Both the position numbers and the translations under genes were made by a program. A stretch of 64,000 nucleotides of DNA from Nocardioides sp. zg-DK7169 (GTDB taxonomy: Bacteria > Actinomycetota > Actinomycetes > Propionibacteriales > Nocardioidaceae). Within the stretch, counting starts at the first letter, position 1. Each line of letters begins with the position of its first letter. Below are positions 1-8,417 of the stretch, piece after piece. The notes below the pieces were generated by a model. The model saw only the letters and a list, made by a program, of their open reading frames with translations. It was not told the DNA's origin and made no database searches. The stretch covers positions 96,628 through 160,627 of the forward strand of contig NZ_JABJRA010000012.1 of NCBI RefSeq assembly GCF_013155365.1, written 5' to 3'.

Positions 1-47
1 CCGTGCTCGACGCGGACGCAGGCGTGACCGAACTTCGTGATCCTCAT
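1..47 (-). CDS. MBL-fold metallo-hydrolase (5' end only)
   Basis: Only the first 15 codons are in the window; the gene runs off the left edge. The minus strand reads MRITKFGHACVRVE from an ATG at 47. This resembles the amino-terminal strand of MBL-fold hydrolases of the UlaG/YycJ-like kind, which often begin M-x-x-T-x-F-x-H-S/A-C-V. No metal-binding motif is visible in so short a piece, so the family call is an inference. TAACGT on the minus strand (60-55), 7 nt before the ATG, suggests a leaderless transcript. Confidence 0.55.
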   Translation of the reverse strand, partial: MRITKFGHACVRVEH

Positions 48-54
48 GCGCCCC

Positions 55-129
55 ACGTTAGTGCGCCCAGGACCCACGGGGCGGGACCTGTCCGCGTCCG
101 GTGAGCGCCGTGGGTGCCCTGCCTAGGCT
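55..129. promoter_or_regulatory. Divergent pair of leaderless-type -10 elements
   Basis: Minus strand: TAACGT at 60-55, 7 nt before the ATG at 47. Plus strand: TAGGCT at 124-129, 7 nt before the ATG at 137. With a -10 this close to the start codon, transcription would begin at or next to the A/GTG. No Shine-Dalgarno sequence precedes either gene. Seen in sequence; promoter activity is inferred. Confidence 0.55.
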
Positions 130-136
130 GGCCGCC

Positions 137-1015
137 ATGACCGATCCAGCGAGGACCGAGCCGGCCGCGAACGGCGCCGGCACCATTGCCGTCACCGGCG
201 TCACCGGAGCGCTCGGCGGGCAGGTCGTGCGGCTGCTCTCCGACGACTTCCGCGTCGACCTGCGGCTGCTGGCCCGCGACCCCGACCGGGCCCCGGACAT
301 CGACACCGACATCCGCGCGTGCGAGTACGGCGACCTCGACGCGAGCGTCGCCGCGCTGCACGGGGTCGAGTCGCTGCTGATGGTGTCGGCCTCGGAGTCC
401 GCCGACCGGCGCACCGAGCACCGCACGTTCGTGCGGGCCGCGGTCGAGGCAGGCGTGCGCCACATCGTCTACACCTCCTTCGCCGGCGCGGCCGCCGACG
501 CCGCGTTCACCCTCGGGCGCGACCACCACGACACCGAGCAGGCGATCCGCGACTCGGGGCTCGACTTCACCTTCCTGCGCGACAGCTTCTACCTCGACGT
601 GCTGCCGCTCTTCGCCGACGCGGAGGGCGTGATCCGCGGGCCCGCCGGGGACGGGCGAGTCGCGGCGGTGGCCCGCGCCGACGTCGCGGACGTCGCCGCC
701 GCGGTGCTGCGCGACCCGGACGCCCACCGCGGCGCGACGTACACGCTCACCGGGCCGGAGGCGCTCAGCCTCGCCGACGTGGCCGAGCGGGCCGGCGCGG
801 TCCTGGGCCGGCCGCTGCGCTTCGTCGACGAGAGCGTGGAGGAGGCCTACGCCTGGCGGCGCGAGCAGTACGGCGCCGCCGACTGGCAGCTCGACGCCTG
901 GGTCAGCACCTACACCGCCATCCGCGACGACACGCTCGCCGAGGTCTCCCCCGACGTCGAGCGCCTCACCGGCCACCCGCCCCGCACCCTCGAGGACGCC
1001 CTCACCGACGGTTGA
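137..1015 (+). CDS. NmrA/NAD(P)-binding SDR-family protein
   Basis: A 292-residue atypical short-chain dehydrogenase of the NmrA/YtfG type, probably a cytosolic NAD(P)H-dependent reductase or redox-sensing protein with unknown substrate. The nucleotide-binding loop GVTGALG lies at residues 21-27 after the first beta strand. A typical HIVYTSF strand and a FLRDSFYLD segment follow, and the C-terminal half is the usual substrate-binding domain (TYTLTGPEALSLADVA). I chose ATG 137 rather than an in-frame ATG at 101: TAGGCT sits 7 nt upstream of 137, and the extra 12 residues are not conserved-looking. It converges on menD; its stop codon lies inside the first copy of an inverted-repeat cluster. 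Confidence 0.8.
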   Translation: MTDPARTEPAANGAGTIAVTGVTGALGGQVVRLLSDDFRVDLRLLARDPDRAPDIDTDIRACEYGDLDASVAALHGVESLLMVSASESADRRTEHRTFVRAAVEAGVRHIVYTSFAGAAADAAFTLGRDHHDTEQAIRDSGLDFTFLRDSFYLDVLPLFADAEGVIRGPAGDGRVAAVARADVADVAAAVLRDPDAHRGATYTLTGPEALSLADVAERAGAVLGRPLRFVDESVEEAYAWRREQYGAADWQLDAWVSTYTAIRDDTLAEVSPDVERLTGHPPRTLEDALTDG

Positions 1016-1113
1016 GTCGAGACTCGTGACGCTTGAGTCGAGACCTCCGACCGTCGAGTCGAGGGTGCCGTGGTCCGAGGTCTCGACTCGACGGGAGAAA
1101 GCCTCGATTCAAC
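1011..1113. repeat. Nested inverted repeats, likely bidirectional terminator
   Basis: There are three direct copies of a TTGAGTCGAGAC-like 13-mer (1011-1023, 1032-1044, 1053-1065) and two inverted copies (1079-1092, 1101-1113). GAGTCGAGACC at 1035-1045 pairs perfectly over 11 bp with GGTCTCGACTC at 1079-1089. The outer copies pair at 11 of 13 positions. The cluster fills the gap between the convergent NmrA-like gene and menD and overlaps the NmrA stop codon, so termination from both sides is the simplest role. Confidence 0.7.
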
Positions 1114-1120
1114 CCGCGGG

Positions 1121-2761
1121 TCAGGGGCGGAGGGCGCGCAGGGCGAGGTCCAGGTCGCGGCGGGTGTCACGGCGTACGACGGCCTCGACGACCTCGATGC
1201 CGCCGTTCGGGCTGGCGAGGGCGTGCTCGAGCTCGGGCAGGGAGTCCACGCGCCAGTGCGGGGTGCGGGTCGCCGCGCACAGGGAGGCGAGGTCGACGCC
1301 GTGCGGGGTGGCGAAGATCTTCTCGAACGGGTCGGCGTGCGCGGGCGCGCCCTGCTCGAGCGTGGCGAAGATCGAGCCGCCGTCGTCGTTGACCACGACG
1401 ATGGTCAGGTCCGGGCGGGCCTCGGCCGGACCGAGCACCAGGCCGTTGGAGTCGTGCAGGAACGTCACGTCGCCGACCAGCGCCAGGTTGCGGGTGCCGC
1501 GCGGGCGCCCGAGCGCGGCCCCGATCGCGCTGGACAGCACGCCGTCGATGCCGGCCAGGCCGCGGTTCGCGACCACCTTGCGCCGCTGCCCGACGGGGTA
1601 CCGCGCGGCCATCAGGTCCAGGTCGCGGATCGGGTTGGAGGCACCGACCCACAGCAGGCCGCCGGCCGGCAGCGCGCGGCTCACCGCCCCCGCCACGGCG
1701 TACGGCGTGAGGTCCGGCCCGGCGTGCACGAGCGCGTCGACCCGGGCCGACACCGCTCGGTCGGCCTCGCGCCAGGCGGCCAGCCAGCCGCCGTCGACCG
1801 CGCCCTCGCTTCCGGAGACCTCGGCGGCGCTGCCGGTGACGCCCGGGACGGCGTCGAGGAGCGTGGCCGGCCACGGCGGGCGGGCCCACACGCCGGGGTG
1901 GCGCACCGCGAGCACCTCCACGTCGGGGCGCGACAGCAGCCGGGTGACCGGGCGCGAGAGCGTCGGGCGTCCCACGACCACCACCCGCTGGACCTGCTCG
2001 CCCAGCCCGGTGCCGAGCAGCAGCCGGTAGCTGCGGATCGCGTGGCTGCCGGTGCGCGCCCCGCTGGTGGGCTCGGCCAGCAACGGCCAGCCGGCCCGCT
2101 CGGCCAGCACCCGCGCCGCGGGACCGGCGCCGTCGCCGGCCACCACCACGGTGCGCAGGTCGTCGGTCCCGAGCGTCACGGCGCCGCCCGGCTCGGCCCA
2201 GCCGTGCGCCTCCGGCCCCCGTCGTACGGCGGGGGGCACGGGCACCCAGCGGTCCTCGGGCACCAACGGCTCGTCGAGCTGGACGTTCCAGTGCGTGGGG
2301 GCGTGCTCGGCCAGCGGCGGGAGCCCGGGCGATCCGTCGGCGAGCACCTCGGCGTCCAGGTCGGTGGTGGCGACCAGGGGGCCGAAGATCCCGACCTGGT
2401 CGGTGGTCTGGTTGGCGTCGGTGCCGCGCAGCCGGGCCGGCCGGTCGGCGGTGAGCACGACCAGCGGCAGCCCGGAGTGGGCGGCCTCGAGCACCGCGGG
2501 GTGCAGGTTGGCGACGGCGGTGCCGGAGGTGCACAGCACCGCGGCGCGGGCGCCGACCTTGGTCAGGCCGACCGCGACGAAGCCGGCGGAGCGCTCGTCG
2601 AGGCGGGTGTGCAGCCGCAGCCGTCCGGTCGCCGCGGCGTCGAAGACCGCGAACGACAGCGGCGCGTTGCGCGAGCCCGGGGAGAGCACGACCTCCCGCA
2701 CGCCCGCCTCCAGCAGCGCCTGGACGACGGCGCGTGCGAGGGCGGTGGCGGAACGGGTCAC
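1121..2761 (-). CDS. menD: SEPHCHC synthase (menaquinone synthesis)
   Basis: Thiamine-diphosphate enzyme that condenses isochorismate with 2-oxoglutarate to give SEPHCHC, an early committed step of classical menaquinone synthesis, in the cytosol. The protein has 546 residues, the usual length. SPGSRNAPL at residues 27-35 is the MenD amino-terminal signature. ADRPARLRGTDANQTTDQVG is the second diagnostic block. GDVTFLHDSNGL near residue 430 is the ThDP/Mg binding motif. The GTG start (2761-2759) overlaps the menC stop as GTGA, so translation is probably coupled. It is the last gene of a menE-menC-menD operon; menB and menF are not in the window. Confidence 0.96.
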   Translation of the reverse strand: MTRSATALARAVVQALLEAGVREVVLSPGSRNAPLSFAVFDAAATGRLRLHTRLDERSAGFVAVGLTKVGARAAVLCTSGTAVANLHPAVLEAAHSGLPLVVLTADRPARLRGTDANQTTDQVGIFGPLVATTDLDAEVLADGSPGLPPLAEHAPTHWNVQLDEPLVPEDRWVPVPPAVRRGPEAHGWAEPGGAVTLGTDDLRTVVVAGDGAGPAARVLAERAGWPLLAEPTSGARTGSHAIRSYRLLLGTGLGEQVQRVVVVGRPTLSRPVTRLLSRPDVEVLAVRHPGVWARPPWPATLLDAVPGVTGSAAEVSGSEGAVDGGWLAAWREADRAVSARVDALVHAGPDLTPYAVAGAVSRALPAGGLLWVGASNPIRDLDLMAARYPVGQRRKVVANRGLAGIDGVLSSAIGAALGRPRGTRNLALVGDVTFLHDSNGLVLGPAEARPDLTIVVVNDDGGSIFATLEQGAPAHADPFEKIFATPHGVDLASLCAATRTPHWRVDSLPELEHALASPNGGIEVVEAVVRRDTRRDLDLALRALRP

Positions 2762-3729
2762 GGTCGCCGATCCTTCCGTACGGCGCGGACCGCGGCGAGG
2801 CGGGTCTGCCAGTGCGCCACCCGGTCCGGCGCCGCCGCGAGCCGCGCGAGGGCGTCGGGGTCCACCTCCACGGGGGCGACCGGGAGCATCCCGTCGACCG
2901 GGAGCAGCGGCTCGCGGGCCACGTCGTCGGTGAGCAGCTGCACGGTGGCCAGGCCGCAGGCGTGCGGCAGCTCGGGCAGCGCCGCGGCCAGCGCGACGCC
3001 GGCGGCGATCCCGACCGACGACTCCAGCGCGGAGGAGACCACGATCGGCAGCCCGATGTCCTCGGCGATGCGCAGGCAGGCGCGCACCCCGCCCAGCGGC
3101 TGGACCTTCAGCACCGCGATGTCGGCGGCCTCGAGGTCGCGGACCCGGTAGGGGTCGGCGGCCCGGCGGATCGACTCGTCCGCGGCGACCCGCACCTCCA
3201 CCCGCCGGCGCACGGCGGCCAGCTCCTCGACCTCCGCGCACGGCTGCTCGACGTACTCCAGCCCGCCGGCGGCCCGGTCGAGCGCCCGGACGGCGGCGAC
3301 CGCCTCGTCGACCGACCAGCCGCCGTTGGCATCGACGCGCACCTGGCCCGCGGGCCCGATCGCGTCGCGCACGGCCTCCAGCCGAGCGACGTCGTCGGCG
3401 AGGGTCTGCCCGGGCTCGGCGACCTTGACCTTCGCGGTGGCGCACCCGCCGCGGCGCACGATCGCGTGCGCCTGCTCCGGGCCGACCGCGGGGACGGTGA
3501 CGTTGACCGGCACCCGGTCGCGCAGCGGCGCCGGCCAGTCGCCCGCGCTCGCCTCCTCGGCGGCGCGCAGCCACGGCTCGGCGACCTCGGGCGAGTAGTC
3601 CAGGAACGGGCTCCACTCCCCCCAGCGGCCGCTCTCGGGGTCGCGCACCAGCACCCCCTCGCGCACCGTGATGCCGCGGAACCGGGTGCGCATCGGCACC
3701 GACCAGACGTGCACCTCGAGCGCGGTCAC
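2758..3729 (-). CDS. menC: o-Succinylbenzoate synthase
   Basis: Enolase-superfamily dehydratase that converts SHCHC to o-succinylbenzoate in menaquinone synthesis; 323 residues. The catalytic lysine pair is seen in TAKVKVAEPG. The Mg ligands are seen in VDANGGW (Asp), LEYVEQP (Glu) and AADESIR (Asp). The second-face lysine is in VLKVQPLGG. The GTG start at 3729 overlaps the menE stop by GTGA, and the stop overlaps the menD start in the same way, so the three genes form a tightly coupled unit. Enolase-superfamily members can also act as N-acylamino acid racemases, but the context settles the role. Confidence 0.94.
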   Translation of the reverse strand: MTALEVHVWSVPMRTRFRGITVREGVLVRDPESGRWGEWSPFLDYSPEVAEPWLRAAEEASAGDWPAPLRDRVPVNVTVPAVGPEQAHAIVRRGGCATAKVKVAEPGQTLADDVARLEAVRDAIGPAGQVRVDANGGWSVDEAVAAVRALDRAAGGLEYVEQPCAEVEELAAVRRRVEVRVAADESIRRAADPYRVRDLEAADIAVLKVQPLGGVRACLRIAEDIGLPIVVSSALESSVGIAAGVALAAALPELPHACGLATVQLLTDDVAREPLLPVDGMLPVAPVEVDPDALARLAAAPDRVAHWQTRLAAVRAVRKDRRP

Positions 3730-4802
3730 GCCTCCCCCTCCGTGGTTCCGTCGTGCGCGGTCTCGTCGCGACCAGCCGTGGCCAGGGCGCGCAGCCGCAG
3801 CCGGTCCGGCTTGCCGTTGGCCAGCAGCGGTACGTCGTCCAGCGCGACCAGCTGCCGCGGCGCCCAGGACCGCGGGTGCTCGGCGGCCACCCAGTCGCGC
3901 AGCTCCGCCAGCGGCGGCGGCGCCGCGTCGCCCACCACGAACGCCACCACCCGGTTGCCCCACTCCTCGTCGGGCACGCTGAGCACCTCGGCGGCCCGCA
4001 CGCCCGGGTGCGCGCGCAGCCGCGCGGCGACCGCAGGGCCGGGCACGTTCACGCCGCCGGTCACGATCACGTCGTCGAGGCGGCCCAGCACCTGCAGCCG
4101 CCCGTCCTCGTCGAAGCGGCCCGCGTCCGAGGTGAGGAACCAGCCGTCGACCAGCACCGACGCGGTCAGCTCCGGGTCGTCCTGGTAGCCCTCGAACAGC
4201 GTCGGGCCGCTGATCCGTACCCGTCCGCCCGCGCCGAGCGCGACGGCCACGCCGTCCAGCGGCACCCCGTCGTACACGCAGCCGCCGGCGGTCTCGGCCG
4301 AGCCGTACGTCGCCACCACCCGCACCCCCGCCGCCCGCGCCCGCTCGCGCAGGGCCGGGTCGATCGGCCCTCCCCCGAGCAGCACCGTGTGGAAGCCGGC
4401 GAGCGCGGCCGCGGACTCCGGCTCGCCCAGCAGGCGGCCCAGCTGGGTCGGCACCAGGGACACGAACCGGTCCCCCGCGGGCATCGCCTCCGCCGCGGCG
4501 GCGAAGGAGGCGTGGTCCTCCAGCAGCACCGGCTCGTGCCCGGCGACCAGCGAGCGGCAGACCACCTGCACGCCGGCGACGTACGCCGCCGGCAGCGCGA
4601 GCAGCCACGAACCACCGGCGCCGAGCCGCCGCGCGGAGGCCTCGACAGAGGCCAGCACCGCCGCCCGGGACAGCAGCACCCGCTTCGGGCGACCCGTCGA
4701 CCCGGACGTCTCGACCACCCACGGCGTCGGCTCGTCGTGTGATTCCAGCCACGCGCGGAGCGCGGCCACGGTGGCGGGGGTGGTCGGGGAGGCGAAACTC
4801 AC
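3726..4802 (-). CDS. menE: o-Succinylbenzoate-CoA ligase
   Basis: Adenylate-forming ligase that activates o-succinylbenzoate with ATP and CoA. The AMP-binding P-loop is ETSGSTGRPKRV near residue 40, the A5-like motif is YGSAETAGG, the hinge is GRLDDVIVTGG, and the catalytic lysine lies in ANGKPDRLR near the C terminus. At 358 residues it is shorter than the roughly 450-490 residues of many bacterial MenE proteins because the N-terminal part is compact, a form common in actinobacteria. It is the first gene of menE-C-D. The GTG at 4802 is preceded by TAGCGT at 4815-4810 with a 7-nt gap, indicating a leaderless transcript. It is divergent from the MFS gene, with 36 bp between start codons. Confidence 0.93.
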   Translation of the reverse strand: MSFASPTTPATVAALRAWLESHDEPTPWVVETSGSTGRPKRVLLSRAAVLASVEASARRLGAGGSWLLALPAAYVAGVQVVCRSLVAGHEPVLLEDHASFAAAAEAMPAGDRFVSLVPTQLGRLLGEPESAAALAGFHTVLLGGGPIDPALRERARAAGVRVVATYGSAETAGGCVYDGVPLDGVAVALGAGGRVRISGPTLFEGYQDDPELTASVLVDGWFLTSDAGRFDEDGRLQVLGRLDDVIVTGGVNVPGPAVAARLRAHPGVRAAEVLSVPDEEWGNRVVAFVVGDAAPPPLAELRDWVAAEHPRSWAPRQLVALDDVPLLANGKPDRLRLRALATAGRDETAHDGTTEGEA

Positions 4803-4838
4803 GGGACGAACGCTATCCCCGCGTGCTCTGATCACTCC

Positions 4839-6116
4839 GTGCCATCCCGTCTGGACCAGTTCAAGCCACCCACCCCGCTCGCCGGCCGCCTCTCGGTACA
4901 GTCGGTGCTCTACGCCGTCGGGGACGGCACCTTCATGACCGCCAGCGCGGTCTTCTTCACCACCGTCGTCGGCCTGTCGCCGGCGCAGGTCGGCCTCGGC
5001 ATCACCCTCGCCGGCGTCGCCTCGTTCCTCGTCGCCGTCCCGGCGGGCAAGCTGGCCGACCGGATCGGCCCGCAGCGCACCTGGTCGCTCGGCGCCCTCG
5101 GCACCGCCGCGGGGTACGCCGCATGGCCCTTCATCGACGGCTTCGCCGGCTTCCTCGCGGTCAGCATCCTGCTCGAGGTGGTCAACAGCGCCGGCGGCGC
5201 CGCCCGGGGCGCCTACGTGCTCGACCTGGTGCCGCGCGCCGAGCGGGTCGCCTCGCAGGCCTACATGTACGCCGCGCTCAACCTCGGCTTCACCGGCGGC
5301 GCCGCGATCGGCGGCATCGCCCTGGCCTTCCACAGCGACGCCGTCGTGACCGCGCTGCCGGTCTTCACCGCGGCGCTGATGGTCGCCAACGCCTACTGGA
5401 TCACCCGACTGCCGAGGGCGCCCCACCGCGAGCGGCCCAGCGCCCTGGAGCAGGCGGTCACCGGGGCGGTCGAGGACGCCGCGGAGGAGCGCGTGGTGCC
5501 CGGCGCGCTGCGCAACCCCGGCTACCTGCTGACCTCGTTCTTCGGCGGCGTGCTGAACACCAACCAGGTCCTGCTGCACACCGTGATCCCGCTGTGGCTG
5601 ATCGCCGAGACCGACGCCCCGCGGGTGCTGCTCGCGCTGCTGTTCGGCACCAACACGGTGATGTGCATCTTCTTGCCCATGGTCGTCGCGCGCACCGTGC
5701 GCGGGCTGCCGACCGCGCTGCGGGCCTCGCGGATCTCGAGCGCCTTCTTCGTCGTCTCCTGCCTGATCACCCTGGTCACCCACGACACCCTGGGCTGGAC
5801 CACGATCGTGCTGGTGTGGCTGGGCCACATCACCGTGACCGGCGCCGAGCTGTTCATCTCGGCCGCGGGGTGGGCCTTCGAGTCCGAGCTCTCGGACCCG
5901 GAGCGACGCGGGGAGTACCAGGGCGCCGGCAACCTCGGCAGCACCCTCGGCTACGTCTGGGCCCCGGCGGTCTACACCTACCTGGCGATGGAGTGGGGCG
6001 CGAGCGGCTGGCTGCTGATCGCCGGCATCATCGTGCTCGCCACGGTGCTCATCCACCCGTCCTCGCGGATGGCCGAGCGGTTCCTGGAGCGGCACGAGCT
6101 GGACCCGGCCGCGTGA
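4839..6116 (+). CDS. MFS transporter
   Basis: Integral membrane transporter of the major facilitator superfamily, 425 residues, about 12 membrane segments. The loop between helices 2 and 3 carries the MFS signature GKLADRIGPQRTW. A cytoplasmic loop (residues about 195-225: RAPHRERPS, EDAAEERVV) separates the two six-helix halves. The substrate cannot be told from the sequence. Position between menE and menA is suggestive only; the gene is divergent from menE and 31 nt upstream of menA, so co-transcription with menA is possible. The GTG start is taken from the amino-terminal PSRLDQFKPPTPLAGRLS; no clear Shine-Dalgarno is seen. Confidence 0.88.
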   Translation: MPSRLDQFKPPTPLAGRLSVQSVLYAVGDGTFMTASAVFFTTVVGLSPAQVGLGITLAGVASFLVAVPAGKLADRIGPQRTWSLGALGTAAGYAAWPFIDGFAGFLAVSILLEVVNSAGGAARGAYVLDLVPRAERVASQAYMYAALNLGFTGGAAIGGIALAFHSDAVVTALPVFTAALMVANAYWITRLPRAPHRERPSALEQAVTGAVEDAAEERVVPGALRNPGYLLTSFFGGVLNTNQVLLHTVIPLWLIAETDAPRVLLALLFGTNTVMCIFLPMVVARTVRGLPTALRASRISSAFFVVSCLITLVTHDTLGWTTIVLVWLGHITVTGAELFISAAGWAFESELSDPERRGEYQGAGNLGSTLGYVWAPAVYTYLAMEWGASGWLLIAGIIVLATVLIHPSSRMAERFLERHELDPAA

Positions 6117-6147
6117 GCGGGCCGGCGGGCGGGTTGAATCAGTCCTC

Positions 6148-7032
6148 GTGGCTCCTTCGACTCCGACGCCGGCCCAGTGGCTCGCCGGCTCCCGACCCCG
6201 CACCCTTCCCGCCGCGATCGCCCCGGTCCTCGTCGGCTCCGGCGTCGCGGCGTACGCCGACGGGTTCGTGTGGTGGAAGGCCCTGCTCGCCCTCGGGGTG
6301 AGCCTGGCGCTCCAGGTCGGCGTCAACTACGCCAACGACTACTCCGACGGCATCCGCGGCACCGACGATGACCGGGTCGGCCCGATGCGCCTGGTCGGCT
6401 CGGGCGTCGCCTCCCCGGGCGCGGTCAAGCGCGCGGCGTTCACCGCCTTCGGCGTGGCCGGGGTGCTGGGCCTGGTGCTCGCCGCCACGACCGCGTGGTG
6501 GCTGGTCGCGGTCGGCGTGGTCTGCGTGCTGGCGGCCTGGTTCTACACCGGCGGCTCGACGCCGTACGGCTACCTCGGCCTCGGCGAGGTGATGGTCTTC
6601 GTCTTCTTCGGCCTGGTCGCCGTGGTCGGCACGACCTACGTGCAGACCGAGACCTTCGAGCTCCCCGCGCTGCTCGCCTCGATCGGCATCGGCGCGCTCG
6701 CCTGCGGCGTGCTGGTCGTCAACAACCTGCGCGACATCCCCACCGACACCGTCGCCGGCAAGCGCACCCTCGCGGTGCGCCTGGGCGACCGCGCCACCCG
6801 CGGGCTGTACGTCGGCCTGGTCGCCGTCGCCGCCGCCTCGGTCGTGGCCGTCGCGGCCGCGACGACCTGGTGGGCGCTGGTCGGCCTGCTGTTCGTGGTG
6901 CCCGCGCTGCCGGGGCTGCGCGTCGTACGGTCCTCGGCCACCGGCCCGGCCCTGGTGCCGGTGATCCAGTCCACGGGCCTCGCCGAGGTCGCCTGGGCGG
7001 TCCTGGTGGCGGCGGCGCTCGTGCTGGCCTGA
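6148..7032 (+). CDS. menA: 1,4-Dihydroxy-2-naphthoate polyprenyltransferase
   Basis: UbiA-superfamily membrane enzyme that attaches the isoprenoid tail to DHNA, giving demethylmenaquinone. It has 294 residues and about eight or nine hydrophobic helices. The first Asp-rich prenyl-diphosphate site is NYANDYSDGIRGTDDDR (residues about 55-71). The second is NNLRDIPTDTVAGKRTLAVRLG (about 192-213); this NNxRD form is typical of MenA. The GTG at 6148 follows the MFS stop by 31 nt; TTGAAT at 6134-6139 is a weak -10 candidate. A strong hairpin terminator follows at 7070-7114. Confidence 0.95.
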   Translation: MAPSTPTPAQWLAGSRPRTLPAAIAPVLVGSGVAAYADGFVWWKALLALGVSLALQVGVNYANDYSDGIRGTDDDRVGPMRLVGSGVASPGAVKRAAFTAFGVAGVLGLVLAATTAWWLVAVGVVCVLAAWFYTGGSTPYGYLGLGEVMVFVFFGLVAVVGTTYVQTETFELPALLASIGIGALACGVLVVNNLRDIPTDTVAGKRTLAVRLGDRATRGLYVGLVAVAAASVVAVAAATTWWALVGLLFVVPALPGLRVVRSSATGPALVPVIQSTGLAEVAWAVLVAAALVLA

Positions 7033-7069
7033 GCACTCGCCCGACGATCGGCCCCAGCGCTCCGGCATG

Positions 7070-7114
7070 GGCAAGGACCCGGTGCGACCTCCTCGGTGGC
7101 GCCGGGTCCTTGCC
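7070..7114. terminator. Bidirectional hairpin terminator
   Basis: GGCAAGGACCCGG (7070-7082) and CCGGGTCCTTGCC (7102-7114) form a perfect 13-bp stem with a 19-nt loop between the convergent menA and lipoprotein genes. There is no U-run, as is usual in actinobacteria. Confidence 0.8.
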
Positions 7115-7126
7115 GTCTCGGCGTCC

Positions 7127-7852
7127 TCAGGCGATGGTGCCGGTGCCGGTGCCCTCGATGCGGTCGTCGTGGAGCAGCTCACCCTCGGCGTCGACGGGGG
7201 TGATCACCGCCTCGAACGTGATCGGCGAGCCCTTCTGGTGCTTGAAGTTCTCCGCGTAGGAGTACTGCTCGCCCGCGCCGAACGGGTACACGGACGGATC
7301 GCGGTAGGCGTCGGGCGTGAACGCGGCGTCGTTCACGCCCAGCTGCTCGAAGAGGGCGTCGTCGACGATCGAGTCCATGCCCTGCATCCACTGCCAGTCG
7401 TCGTAGCGGGCCGTGATGTTGACCAGGCTGGAGCCGAGGTCGATGGGCTCACCGTTGTTGGTGACGACGTAGTTCACGAACACGAGCTGGTCGCCCTTGG
7501 CCAGCAGCGGCTTGTTGGTCTCGGGGTCGGCGAAGTTGCCGTCCTTGGTCGCCTCGGCGGTCCCGACCTGGTAGGCCTCGACGGTGACGTCGCCGACCTC
7601 GAAGGTCGAGATCAGGTCTCCGGCACTGGTGACCGGCTGCGCCCAGTCGGGCTGACCCTCGGTCGCGGCCGGAGACGCGTCCGCCTCCTCGACGGCGTCC
7701 TCGGGTGCCTCGGAGGTGTCGTCGACGGGCGTCTCGTTGCTCTCGGCGGCCTTCGGCTCCGGCTCGGAGTCTCCCGAGCAGGCGGCCAACGACAGCAGGC
7801 CGGTGCAGGCGACAGCGGCGACGGATATTCGAACGGAACGAGCAATACGCAT
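7127..7852 (-). CDS. Secreted lipoprotein, DUF4352-like
   Basis: A 241-residue exported lipoprotein of unknown function. Residues 1-25 form a signal peptide with an Arg-rich start and lipobox LAAC, the cysteine being residue 25. A Glu/Asp/Ser/Thr/Pro-rich linker (about 26-70) spaces it from the membrane. The following beta-rich domain contains FEVGDVTVEAYQVG and DQLVFVNYVVTNNGEPIDLG, which looks like the immunoglobulin-like fold of DUF4352/telokin-type lipoproteins; that family call is tentative. I chose ATG 7852 because the signal peptide starts there; an upstream in-frame ATG at 7882 adds residues unlike a signal sequence. Confidence 0.75.
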   Translation of the reverse strand: MRIARSVRISVAAVACTGLLSLAACSGDSEPEPKAAESNETPVDDTSEAPEDAVEEADASPAATEGQPDWAQPVTSAGDLISTFEVGDVTVEAYQVGTAEATKDGNFADPETNKPLLAKGDQLVFVNYVVTNNGEPIDLGSSLVNITARYDDWQWMQGMDSIVDDALFEQLGVNDAAFTPDAYRDPSVYPFGAGEQYSYAENFKHQKGSPITFEAVITPVDAEGELLHDDRIEGTGTGTIA

Positions 7853-8041
7853 GGAAGTGTCCCCCGGTAGGTGGAAGGCCACCGCTCGGCGGCGCCGATG
7901 ACTCGGCGGCCCTCATCCACGTTCTGCCACGGCACAGTGGGCCACAAACGAGCGCCGCCCACATCGCGGGACGGTCGGCGTCGGAGGATCGCGCCTCCGG
8001 CATTCGGACCGGGCGGGTGGGACGGGCGCCAGGAGGGTTGC

Positions 8042-8064
8042 GCGCAGTTGCGCGGTTGGGCACC
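8042..8064. repeat. Recurrent motif GCGCARTTGC-N8-GCACC, copy 1
   Basis: GCGCAGTTGC (8042-8051), 8 nt, GCACC (8060-8064). It lies 3' of the DUF4229 gene (minus strand) and upstream of the lipoprotein gene. Two more copies are at 40670-40692 and 63695-63717. Confidence 0.5.
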
Positions 8065-8095
8065 GACCACCGGCAGCCACCACCTCAGCGGTGGG

Positions 8096-8362
8096 TCAGC
8101 GCTCGTCCTCGTCCTCGCGCGCAGCGCGCTCCTGGAACTTCGCGGCGGCGCGGTCGGCACGCTGCTGGACGCGCAGGGCGAACGCCTCGCGCCGGCGGTC
8201 GAGCAGGACCAGGGAGCTGAAGCCGCTGATCAGGAAGGCCACGATCACGGCGAAGAAGAGGTCGACGCCCCCGGTGAGCAGCTGCCACACGACCGAGACG
8301 ACACCCAGGGCCGCCACGAAGAGCAGTGCCCGCAGGCCGGTGTAGATCCAGAACTCCTTCAC
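8096..8362 (-). CDS. DUF4229-like small membrane protein
   Basis: An 88-residue protein with two predicted membrane helices (residues about 8-27, ALLFVAALGVVSVVWQLL, and 33-53, DLFFAVIVAFLISGFSSLVLL). A charged, probably coiled-coil cytoplasmic tail follows (DRRREAFALRVQQRADRAAA, ending EDEDER). Length, two-helix layout and position near menA fit the actinobacterial DUF4229 family, whose function is unknown to me. The GTG start is preceded by TACGCT (8374-8369) with a 6-nt gap. It is divergent from the small membrane protein gene at 8418. Confidence 0.65.
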   Translation of the reverse strand: MKEFWIYTGLRALLFVAALGVVSVVWQLLTGGVDLFFAVIVAFLISGFSSLVLLDRRREAFALRVQQRADRAAAKFQERAAREDEDER

Positions 8363-8368
8363 CCCTCC

Positions 8369-8411
8369 AGCGTATCCGCCGACCCGCCCACGACCGGCCC
8401 CGGCCTAGGCT
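8369..8411. promoter_or_regulatory. Divergent leaderless-type -10 pair
   Basis: Minus strand: TACGCT at 8374-8369, 6 nt before the GTG at 8362. Plus strand: TAGGCT at 8406-8411, 6 nt before the GTG at 8418. The whole divergent control region is only 55 bp. Confidence 0.55.
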
Positions 8412-8417
8412 GGAAGG

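Noticed and set aside
1070..3151. A 693-codon open frame on the plus strand opposite menD and menC, and many others like it opposite hem, nad and clp genes
   Set aside because: Compositions are dominated by Arg, Gly, Ala, Gln and His from GC-rich antisense codons, with no domain motif. The opposite-strand genes have clear catalytic motifs.
3726..6326. An 866-codon frame joining menE with an N-terminal extension opposite the MFS gene
   Set aside because: The extension is antisense to the transporter and low in complexity; the GTG at 4802 with TAGCGT 7 nt upstream is a better start.
8041..8095. CCACC/GGTGG hairpin as terminator of the DUF4229 gene
   Set aside because: A 5-bp stem only; the recurrent GCGCARTTGC motif nearby is more striking.
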